From: Priapulus caudatus
Taxonomy: Eukaryota > Priapulida > Priapulimorpha > Priapulimorphida > Priapulidae
Assembly (NCBI RefSeq): GCF_000485595.1
Contig: NW_014577104.1
Coordinates: forward strand, 188,358-219,187
Reading direction: 5' to 3'
DNA: 30,830 nucleotides
Part shown: positions 10,534 to 20,464 of the stretch, one piece after another
How positions within the stretch are numbered: the stretch's first letter is position 1
Layout: each line of letters starts with the position of its first letter
Notes under the pieces: generated by a model
Database searches by the model: none
The model's input: the letters and a program-made list of their open reading frames with translations, nothing else
Told to the model about the DNA's origin: nothing
Program-made: the position numbers and the translations under genes

Positions 10534-11335
10534 AATAGTAAAAGCAGTTCAGTCCTCTGCTAACAGTCAACAAATCCATGTTTAACCCTCCTCTTAAGGG
10601 TCAAAAGGTTATCCGACACTTACTCTTCGCGTGTCAGCAGAAAGTACATTTCATGGTCCTTTCAATAAGACCATAAAAATGCTAGGTCACCACTGAAACA
10701 AAAAAGTTGTTCAATCGCTTCGTCAGACCATGTCCTCAGAAAATGTCTAAAATCTGCACTGTGCCCCATTGACCTGTAACCTGTGACCTCCAATTTCGAC
10801 ACAGTGATGGCTTTCCCTACCATGATTCTATACACCGACTATCACGAGCCTAGGTCGAGCCGTTTAGAGTTGTGCCGCAATTCTGCATTTCCTCCCTATA
10901 CCTTAAGTTAAGGAGGAAACGTTCCCCCTTCTTTTACACCTCTTGACCTTTGACCTTTGACCCCCAGCTTCGACATCCCAACTCGTTTTCGGATTACCCC
11001 ACCATGTCCCGAATATCGTGCCCGTACGTCAAGCCGTTTAGATTTGTCCCCAACTGTTGACGGACGCACGGACACACAATCATGCGATTCTACAAGCTGC
11101 ATCGGACTATGTCAGATTAGCTCTAGTACTATACTATAGCCCGCGTACAGTTGCCGCTGGTATAGGTACCAGCGGCAAGTACGCCAGTGGCAACTGCCAC
11201 AGATACGCCACGTACAGGCCAGTACGCCAGTGGCAACTGTACGCGGGCTAGCCTATAGTACTACTACTGAGTACTAGTACTACTACTAGTACTAGTAGTA
11301 GTAGTACTAGAGCTAATGTCAGATGAGCTAAAAAT
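10534..11335 (+). repeat. Dispersed ~600-bp non-coding repeat, copy 3, interrupted
   Basis: Collinear with copy 2 up to ATGTCAGAT at 11117. It is then broken by the foldback element 11118-11315 and resumes at 11316 with ATGTCAGATGAGCTAAAAAT. It contains TGACCTTTGACCTTTGACCC at 10944-10963. No coding frame is conserved between copies. Confidence 0.8.
11118..11315. mobile_element. 198-bp foldback element with 9-bp target duplication
   Basis: The outer ends are perfect inverted repeats: TAGCTCTAGTAC at 11118-11129 and GTACTAGAGCTA at 11304-11315. A second perfect 19-bp pair lies inside at 11137-11155 and 11232-11250 (TAGCCCGCGTACAGTTGCC). The element is flanked directly by ATGTCAGAT on both sides (11109-11117 and 11316-11324), a 9-bp target duplication as made by Mutator-like elements. 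The sister repeat at 7334-7940 lacks the insertion, which confirms the empty site. No gene lies inside. Confidence 0.8.
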
Positions 11336-12044
11336 GAATAGTGTAAAACATTATTAAGTAGTAGTAGTGCCTTGATTGTTCCAGGTGCTTTTAATGCTCC
11401 TCTCCCTCGGCCTAAGCCTGCTAACCCACGCCCCAGTCCTCTCCCTGCCATATCAACTCAAACCACCGTCAATCAACACAAAAAGTCAAAAACCCATACA
11501 AAAGCCACAACAGCCCAACAACAACATGGGTTGCTGAGAAAGTATACGTTAAACTCATGTGGGCGTGTTAAATCGCTGTCAGTCTGGGCGGCATAAAAGA
11601 AAATCACTATATACGTTTAACTTAGAAAAGGAATATTACACGAATGTGTATTACCCCCCATACTGTGTTTTTATCTAGTAGGAGAATGTGATAACTGAAT
11701 GTTCTATACAATTTATAATGGTTTTTATTTAGTTATTGACGACAGACATCGCGCCTCAGTCGCTAGCTCGGGATGACAATTCGTGTAAATGCGCAGCTCT
11801 GCGAACCTGAAAAGAAACCCAAGTACTGTAAAGTGATGAGACGTACATAAACGCTGCTATTGTAAGCAATACTATCAAATTTGCTTTATTTCTAATCGGT
11901 TCTATTCTTACTTGTTGTCTTACTAAAGTTGCTGTGAATCAACATATGTTACGTCGTATTTTGACTCATGATACTGATAGTTGATACGATGTCGATAACG
12001 TAACGTCTGACGGTCTGTATCCACGTACAGGCACTTGTGTTGTG

Positions 12045-12672
12045 ACTTGAAGCGTTTCAATAAAATATAATATTAATAACTAGACAGAGGGCACTGACGG
12101 AGAGTGCATACCTCCGCGCGCATGTAACATGTATGTGCTCCCTGGTGGCGGCTGCTGACTGACTCGTCGCTCACTGGTGGCTGCTGCTGACTCGCCACTC
12201 GCTGAGTCGACGCGCTATCGATCGCGCGGTGGCTACACACACACACGAGACCGATTACATGACCTCAGTTGATCGGAGGTAATAATGCTAACTAAATACG
12301 AAATCTATTTACTACCAAATTCTTAATGTTGCTATACTCTCTTTAACCTATTATTGCCGACAGTTTCCTGTCAAATCGTACGTGCAACAATATACGCTGC
12401 CGGCGCCATTGCTCTCGCGGCTCCACTACTACTAATACTAATATATATATGCTAATACTATATATATTAGTGTAAGCGTGCAACAGTGGAGTCGCGAGAG
12501 CAATGTCGCCGGCAACGTATATGGTTGCACGTAGGATTTGGACGGAATTGACAGGAAACTGTCGGCAATAATAGGTGAAAGAGAGTATAGAAACATTAAG
12601 AATTTGGTAGTTTATAGATTTCGTATTTGGTTAGCATTATATTTTATTGAAACGCTTTAAGTGCCTGTGGTC
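12045..12672. mobile_element. Large foldback element with a nested insertion in its left arm
   Basis: The right arm (about 12465-12672) is the inverted copy of 12284-12455 plus 12045-12073. Matching landmarks are GCGTTTCAATAAAATATAAT, AATGCTAAC, TTAATGTTGCTATACTCTCT, CCGACAGTTTCCTGTCAA and GCCGGCG. The loop is A+T rich with TATATATTAG motifs. The left arm is interrupted at about 12073-12283 by some 210 bases absent from the right arm, which looks like a later insertion. No coding frame is present. Confidence 0.75.
12073..12283. mobile_element. Insertion nested in the foldback left arm
   Basis: The right arm reads straight through this position, so the segment was gained after the foldback formed. 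It begins near ACTAGACAGAGGGCACTGAC, contains repeated GGTGGCGGCTGCTGAC-like motifs and an ACCTCCG/CGGAGGT inverted pair, and ends near GATCGGAGGTAAT. AATAAT or TAAT lies at both junctions, possibly the target duplication. The class is not recognised. Confidence 0.5.
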
Positions 12673-12721
12673 CGTATCCCCAAAAAACTGACTACAGACT
12701 AGGTCTAGACTCTAGTGGGTG

Positions 12722-12975
12722 TTGCTAGAACACGGGCGTCGAAGGAGGGTGCCGTTACGTGGCAGCACTAGTCACTTTGTACGCTTCAAAGTCCAAATTT
12801 TTCACAGAAAGATTCCATAGTCATACTTTCGTGCTAGACATGGCCTTATTTCCCTAACCCTAACCCTAATCCTAACCCTAACCCTAACCCTAATCCTAAC
12901 CCTAACCCTAACCCTAATCCTAACACAAGTGCAGCCACATCACGTGACCCTCCTTCAACGCCCGTGTTCTAGCAA
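12722..12975. mobile_element. 254-bp inverted-repeat element carrying telomere-like repeats
   Basis: The left end, 12722-12750, starts TTGCTAGAACACGGGCGT. It is matched on the opposite strand at 12947-12975 over 29 bp with one mismatch. A second inverted pair, GTGGCAGCACT and AGTGCAGCCAC, lies further in. Between them is a unique segment with CACAGAAAGATTCCATAGTC and a 72-bp CCCTAA-type array. A related copy lies at 29641-29834. There is no coding frame and no clear target-site duplication. Confidence 0.75.
12852..12923. repeat. Interstitial telomere-like array with 24-bp higher-order unit
   Basis: Twelve six-base units are arranged as three CCCTAA plus one TCCTAA, repeated exactly three times (72 bp). 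On the other strand this is TTAGGG with every fourth unit TTAGGA. Confidence 0.95.
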
Positions 12976-13159
12976 ATCCAGTTTTTTTGTGCTAAAACTG
13001 TAAAAAGCGTAACATAGCCCTGTTGCAAAGTGCTGGCTGCGAATCATTCAGATACTTTGCTGTAAAACAATATTAATATATTAAACATCAGCTGGATTGT
13101 GGATTTCATAGTTGGGTTACTTATATAATTCACTGTGGCTATATGCCCAGCAGCCGGCA

Positions 13160-13181
13160 CCCTAACCCTAACCCTAACCCT
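13160..13181. repeat. Short interstitial CCCTAA repeat
   Basis: Three and a half perfect CCCTAA units. They lie two bases before the first copy of the 55-bp direct repeat. Confidence 0.9.
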
Positions 13182-13182
13182 C

Positions 13183-13457
13183 CTGTTTACTTGAGAAATC
13201 ACCGAAAATTAAAAACTGCCGGGCATTTAAGAAATCGAAGACCGTGCCCGGCAGCCGTCGGATATTTTTTAAGTGTTGATTGCGAGTTTGTTCGCTCAGT
13301 GATCCAAAGCTAGGCGCATTGGTCTAGTTCGAATGTACAGCTCTAACGAAAATCGCTTGACATTTTGAAACAAATGTAGAATACTTTGGATCACGTAGTT
13401 CACTGTTTACTTGAGAAATCACTGAAAATTAAAAACTGCCGGGCATTTAGGAAATCG
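13183..13457. repeat. 55-bp direct repeat pair upstream of the dymeclin start exon
   Basis: Positions 13183-13237 and 13403-13457 both begin CTGTTTACTTGAGAAATCAC and run through AAAACTGCCGGGCATTTA. They differ at only two of 55 bases and are offset by 220 bp. The near identity suggests a recent duplication or two nearby insertions of one repeat. The second copy ends about 100 bases before the dymeclin ATG. Confidence 0.85.
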
Positions 13458-13558
13458 TATATAATTACGTTTTGAGTTTTACCGTTGTATAACTATAAGA
13501 TCGTGATACTGTCGATTGCTGATACATCAGTACACAACTATATATTATTTTATAGATC

Positions 13559-16500
13559 ATGGGCGCAAACAGCAGCAGTATCAGTGAGTTGAATGGAAAT
13601 GAGTACTTACGGGGACTGGCCGGACCTGATACGATCAGTGACAATGATCCGTTTTGGAATCAGTTGTTGTCGTTTTCCTTCGTGCCTCCTCAAAGCAGGT
13701 ATGTAGTACATGGTAAAATACACAGGCTAGACCGCTAGGGGCTTATTTAAAGGGTGATGTCTATACGTTTATGACAACGTGCATGAAAATTCATGGTTCC
13801 AGTACATGCAGATCATGAATCTTTTCATGTGTGAATTGCATTAATACTATAATAAATTATATTGATTATTTACATGTATTAAAATGCATTATGGCTACGT
13901 GACTATTGCGGCAAGTATACAGTATATGAGTTTCGTGTTCTTCAGTTCTGATTATAGACTACTAGAGGAAGCTACCCATAATATTTGCAAGGCAATGGCA
14001 CACAACAACATCAACAGTGGTAACTTTGGTGCACTTGTGTCTGTATTCTTGAAAAGAGCAGCAGAGCTGAAAACCTCTACACAGTGTGAAAAGTGAGTGC
14101 TGAACACTACAAACTTTTGATCGCCTGCATGATTTGCTGAACTATTCAGAATTGTTTTAAATATGGGTACAAAATGCAGTGCTGTACTAAATATGTACAA
14201 ATCTATATGACCCCTAGATGACAGTGCTAACATATAATTATTCATTCATATCTCAAGGTGTTCACGTCCTGATAGAAAACCACATTAACATGTTAGTAGA
14301 ATTTTTTAAATATTTAAGATGTTAATTTTCTAAGAAATAAATAATTAATTTCTTAATTTCACATTAAAAGTTCCAATATATAATATTGTATTACCGCTGA
14401 GGGGTTTTATATTTTTATAGCCAATATATGTATTTGCACTGCTGCTTTTAAAAGTCTATGGATGTATGTTTACAGCAACCTGTTCACATGGCAAACCTAC
14501 AATGCACTGTTCATAGTGCGGTGCCTGTGCAAGTACTTCATAGAAAATATGAGCGAGGAAAGTGTCATGAAGCAGTTTAATGCTTGGGAAAAAACAGGTG
14601 AATTGTCACACACTTGTTCTGTTGAAATGGAAGTATGCGTATATGCACTGTTCATGCGCGAGAGCATATATATAATATATATTTTCTTGTAAATCCAAAT
14701 ATTAGTTAATATTAATTATGTGCCTTAAGTGATATAAAATATCTTATATTAATTTATATGTTTTATATAAGTAGATGCTGCCTTACATTTTAAGTTCTGG
14801 TCAGGTCTTGTGATTAGGTTTAAATGTGTGTGCAGTTCAATTAGGCCTATTTCTTCTCAAAATCATTTGTTCATCAATAATCAAAAATTAGTGTTCAGAG
14901 TAAATATCAATGCATTTGGTGACGTGTCTTTACGTGATATTTAAGTTATACTTCTGTAATTTGCTTGAATAATCTTATATTGTGCAGTTTATATATATAG
15001 ATATATATATATTATATCTTGTACACTGTGCAGCCTATTCTGGTTAAAAAAATACGATATTAAACTTCTCTTAATGCTCATAATATGCCAGATTTTATTA
15101 GATTTCATTTCTTGTCTTCTCAGCTCAACAAGGAACTCTAGAGGAAGAGAAGGACAAGAAGGAATCTCTTGTGGACAAGCTACTGAATGCGCTGGTCGAG
15201 ATCATCGTTGATGTCCCCGTTGTGTAAGTGTGCAAGAACATTCTGGCAAGTGATATATTCTAGCAAACTGGCAAGGTCAGTCTAAGGTTAGACGTAACTG
15301 TTACCTAGCGTGTCCATAGCTTGCCTATACGTCAGCATCATGGTATGCTGCTGTTAACAGTCAGGTGCAGCTGCTGCACATTTTTTCAGGTGTACGTGTT
15401 TTTCTGTAACACCTGTTCAAGTGTTCTATGTATGTTCAGTTCTCAAATTTCGGTACAGGTGTTGTTCTGCTGTTGTTACGCTATAGTACTGTAGAATATC
15501 AGATGTACCGATCACTCATGTATTGCGTGGATGGATTCTTTAAATCATGCAGGTGTTTGAGTAAGAATTGTGTGCATGCTCTTATGCAGGAATTTCACGT
15601 ACAACATGACGATGGAAGCAATGAATACGCTCATCATTCTATGCAGTGTGCAGATCTTCAAAGCCCGTCCCACTGCAAAGTCAACCATTTTCAGATATCT
15701 CATGCAGGGCAAGTGGTACGTGATTCATATTTTTTATAAACAATATATAAAATTTGATTACACGTGGAAGAATAATCAATATTTATACAAACTGCATGAG
15801 GTGAGAGGGTAACAGTAATTGTGTTTTTTAAATATTTTGTGATATCTTATTAAAAAACTATATGCCATTAACATTGAAGAGGTGTAATTACAGAGCTGTA
15901 TGTCATATGTACATGATAAGCAAAGTAGTGTAGTGTGAGTATAGAAGTCAGTTTGTGATCTGAGTTATGCGCATTCCAGCTCAATACATGCCTGTCTCCT
16001 GGTGAAGACCTTGTTACAGCACTATGTGAGGCAGGAGAAGGCTCCAGACGTGTTGCAGACCGGTGGAGGAAGCTATATTATTGGCTTTGGACAGGCTGTC
16101 GCTAGTAAGTGCATGCATGCGTGCATTATCATTATGTTATGATGATCAGGCAAGCCAATTATAGTAAATTACTCGAAAATTGTTAGTAACTGTTTTTTCT
16201 AACTATGTTTCACAGTTTAAAGAAACTTCAGGACTGAGAAAGAATCTGTAATGACCTTGTAATGTTTATCTAGGATCATCCAAGCATTGTAGACTGAGTA
16301 GATTGTAATGCATGGTTATATCTATACGAACACATGTACATACGAACACACGCCACATGCGCACAATGTTAAAATACCATTTAGATCTGTAGTATTCGTG
16401 AATCAGAATATAAATAGAATATTCTTGTAAATAGTATCATGAATATTTATAATACATATTATATACTCTATAGTATACATGTGTTCGTGATGTAATGGAC

Positions 16501-19500
16501 AGCTATATAAATATTGAATTAAGAAGAACCAAAGTTATCGTGTGGTCACTGTGGTGCAGTGTTGTACGTCTGTGATCCTTCTTGCAGGTGGCTTGTGGTC
16601 CATGCTCACCCTTGGCTATGGGAAGGCATCACCGCAGCAAGAGGAAAGCTTGCGTCTTCCACCACTGTCTAATCATAGCCTTCTTCTGTTACTCATTCTA
16701 ACCAACCACTGCACGAGTGACAAGAGCCTTCCAAACCCCTACAGACAAGCACTGTTCTCCTTCACTGATTCTCACGGTAGGTGAACTCTTACTCGTCTGC
16801 GATGTCATAGGTCCCCATTGCTGTCGCAAACTGGTGGGAAATGATCAAAACGGGAAACATTCCTGAATGTAGACGGATTGCGATCTTTGTCCCGCCATTG
16901 TATTGTTAGAGCCACGTGTGGGTTGGTGCCGGAAACGTGGATGGAGACGTTATAGAGGTGCTGATCGAATGATAGTAGTGGACGTAACTGTCAGAATGTT
17001 GGTACCCTTTTGCGATTTACACGTTGGTAGAGGATTCTAAGGCGGAAGAGCTTTTCCAGAGTGTTCACTACGGTCCATTCTAGGTCTGTCATTCTACCGG
17101 CTATTCCACTCGATGGCTGGGAGAGGTGGCACAATTGAGTTTAGCACTATTCTGTTATCAGCATAGAATTGTAGATGCAAACCAAACCGGCTGTGCAGTG
17201 TTACAAATAGCGGCCCATCCATCCCCCACTAGTGCTGCCACATGACAACTTTTTCGCAAAACTCGCTCACTTTTTTTACGGGTTAGATAGTAGAAATCGA
17301 AATTCCTTTATTATCAGTACTGGCCAGGGTTCTACAACTCTTTCAACTCTTTCGACTCTTCTGAGACTGCGCTTAACGTGCGCTGTGCGCGTGCGTGTTT
17401 CAGAGCAAGGCGAAGCGTCCGCTCCGCTTCAGGCCGTCGCCACGTTCAAGACGGAGTACGCTCAGCTGTTCGACGGTCTCGCGGCGACGCTGGTCGACGA
17501 CCAGACGACGCTGCTGCTCTACCTGCTCATGCACAAGAACCCGCAGTTCAAGAGCTTCGTGCTGTCACGCACGAGTCTCGACGCCATCGTGAGTGCCTCC
17601 TGGTGGCGTGGCGCTTTAGTAGGGCGAGCGTGATTTTTTGACGGGCGTTTTTCCCCGTTTTTTTTCGGATGCGTACCTGTCGAGTCTTGAAAGTCTCTAC
17701 GCGGCGTACTACGTGGGGAGCGATCTTGTCTTGCGTTGCAGTATGCAGATTAGTGTTCATTTGTCCCGTAGGTGGCGTGAGATGCAAAGCATGGTTTTGC
17801 CGAATCATCAAAGATGAAATGATTGTTTGTTTTGCAAAATAGGGTGAAAAGAAACCTGTAATATAATTTGATGTTTGCGTGTATGATAGGTGATGCCTAT
17901 ATTGAAGATTCTGTATGGCAGTCAGGAGAGGAACTCCCATCATATCTACATGGCTCTCATCGTCATCCTCATTCTGAGCGAAGACGACTTCTTCAATAAG
18001 GCCATCCACGAAATTGTAAGTCCGCATGGCGCGTGGTGTCACGCGTTCATACCTCGTGGTCTCCCGAAAGCAAAAAAAAGAGGATTTTCCTCTTTCCTCT
18101 ATTAAATCTATGTATGCAAAGTGACTCTCGGAGTAATCTGTAACATAAAAGTCCTCGAGCGTTGGCACGGGAACCGGATGTGACGATCGAACGTTCGCGT
18201 TTTTCTCGCAGAATATAAAGAGCGTGACGTGGTACACCGAGCGTCACATATCGGACGTCACCCTCGGCGGGCTCCTAGTGCTGGTGCTCATCAGAACGAT
18301 ACAGTTCAACATGACGCGCATGCGGGTGAGTCTCTGCTCACGTCCTAGCCAGACGCCGGCTTTGGTTAGCGCCGCTCTGACGTATTACGCATGTCTGCGC
18401 GCGTGTGTACATTTACTTGGGGGAGGTGGGGTTAAATTGCGTGTGTGTGCCTCATGTGCGCACGCACGTGCCTGGCGACGGCATGCTTAGTGCTCTGACG
18501 TGTTATGCACGTTTGCACGCGTCTACGTGTAATCGGGTTAGATTGCATACGTGTGTCTCACGTGCGCGTGCAAATCTTGGACGATGCGTGCATGCCTATT
18601 CGAGTATGTTAAGGTGGCAGCAGCTTCGTAATGATAAGATATAGGACAACGTATCCAACATTATATTATTGTAACGTGGCACGTTTATCTCATTGTACTG
18701 TTTACCAAGGTAGTACATTGCGTGTATGAGTGAAGTGGAGGCATGTACCATCTCTAAGGGACACAGCTCCATTGTACTACCTGATACACGATCTGATGCA
18801 TTACATATTATATTATATACTAGCGGGATACCCGGCGTTGCCCGGGGAAATCAGTGGTGTTACTCAGCTGGTGACCGCTTGGTTGAAAGGAAAATACCCC
18901 AAAAAATCTAACTATCTATCTATCCATGCATCCATTCATGCATCCATCAATCCATCCCATCCCATCGCACTGCATCCCATATCCCATCCCAGGGTTCTCC
19001 AAGGGGGGCCCCCCCCAGGGTTCCCATCCCATCCCATCCCATCCCATCGCATCCCATCCCATCCCATCCCATCCCATCCCAAACAGTAAAAAATAATAAG
19101 AAATCAAAAGATAAAAGACATTAAAAATAAAAATAATAAATAAAAAAAAATACATACTAAAGAGGTAAAGGGAAAAAAAGGAAAAAAAGGGGAAAATAAG
19201 TTCCCCAGCTGGGACTCGAACCCGGAATCCAAGTGTAGCGATGAGCCCACTGCGCCATTACATTTATACACCATGGATTCAGACGTGATGTTGTGTGTAC
19301 GTACGTGACCGCCATCTATTGATCAATAGAATTTTTTATGAAACAGAATGTTTAACTTTTTAACTTTTTTAAATTTTTGTTTTAGCCGGAACCACCTCCC
19401 AGACGTGCTGATTCTGAAAATATCTTTAGTTTTCCTCTAGGCTGCGGAGTTCTCTAGTTATGCGTGAACACACTAATTCGGCTGAACAACTTTATATATA

Positions 19501-20432
19501 TAGATTATATATTTACATTACGATGATGGTGGTGATTTCCTACCATAGAGCTGAAAAGTTTACGATATACTCTATACTAATCTAATACCAATCTATACGA
19601 TCTACTCTGTACTAATAGTTACAAACTACTCGTTTTGACTTGCAGTAGTCTTCGTCGGGTGTAAAATATTCCAACTCCAAAATTCTAACTCCGAGAATAG
19701 AGAGTTTTCTTTTGAGAATATTTTACTCGACGAAGACTGCTGCAAGTGAAAAATATTCCAACTTTAATAATTTGTTTAATATAAAACTCTAAAAAATAAC
19801 TCTAAAATTCCAACTCCAAAAATTCGAGAGAAAATAAAACTCGTAGTCGATCATGCGCCGCAGTGTCCGTGTCGCCCCGCGCGAGTTTTTCCTTCGGATT
19901 TATGTAGTTTGAATTTTGAGTTGAGTATTTTAGAGAGAGACTTTTAGAGTAGAGTAGAGTTGAGAAAACATCGTCTCGCCCTCTCAGCCCCACGCGTCTC
20001 CGCTCACCCCGAGCGCGTCTTCTTCACCTCTCAGGACAAGTACCTTCACACGAACTGCCTGGCGGCACTCGCCAACATGTCGTCGCAGTTCCAGCGGCTG
20101 CACCCGTACGTGAGTCAGCGCATCGTAGGCGTCTTCGAGACGCTCGCGCGGCGCCACGCCAAGGTGCTGGAGCGCGTGCGAGACTGCGTGCAGCGAGCCG
20201 ACGGCGAGGACGAGGGCGAGGACGAGGCAGGCGAGCAGGTATCCAGGGGTCGCGGGGTCACGAGGTAGCGCCGGAGTGTATGATGTCTGTAGTGGCGCGC
20301 GAGCGGTTTGTGGGTAGATGTGCGGGCGGTCAGTACGGATCTGACGATTTTATTGCGGGTTTTTTGATTAATTGAGTGGTTGATTGGTTGATTGTGTGAT
20401 TTATTGATTGATTTGTTTATTGACTGATTGTG

Positions 20433-20464
<32 letters not shown>

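Larger units (their letters stand above)
18820..19507. mobile_element. Composite SINE-like insertion in a DYM intron
   Basis: It begins CTAGCGGGATACCCGGCGTT and ends near CAACTTTATATATATAGATT, a start/end combination I associate with short non-LTR-related repeats in several animals. Between these lie a CATCC-type satellite (18919-19080) and a tRNA-like unit on the minus strand (19205-19262). TATTATATA-like sequence flanks both ends. The exact family and limits are uncertain. Confidence 0.5.

Noticed and set aside
11372-11596. Pro/Lys/Thr-rich frame (LPRPKPANPRPSPLPAISTQ) with an AG just upstream
   Set aside because: Low-complexity content, no matching donor or partner exon, and surrounded by repeats. 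It could be a remnant of a mobile element but cannot be supported.
17548-18247. Minus-strand frame of 229 codons opposite DYM exons 8-10
   Set aside because: It lies antisense to well-supported DYM exons and is a shadow of their codon composition.
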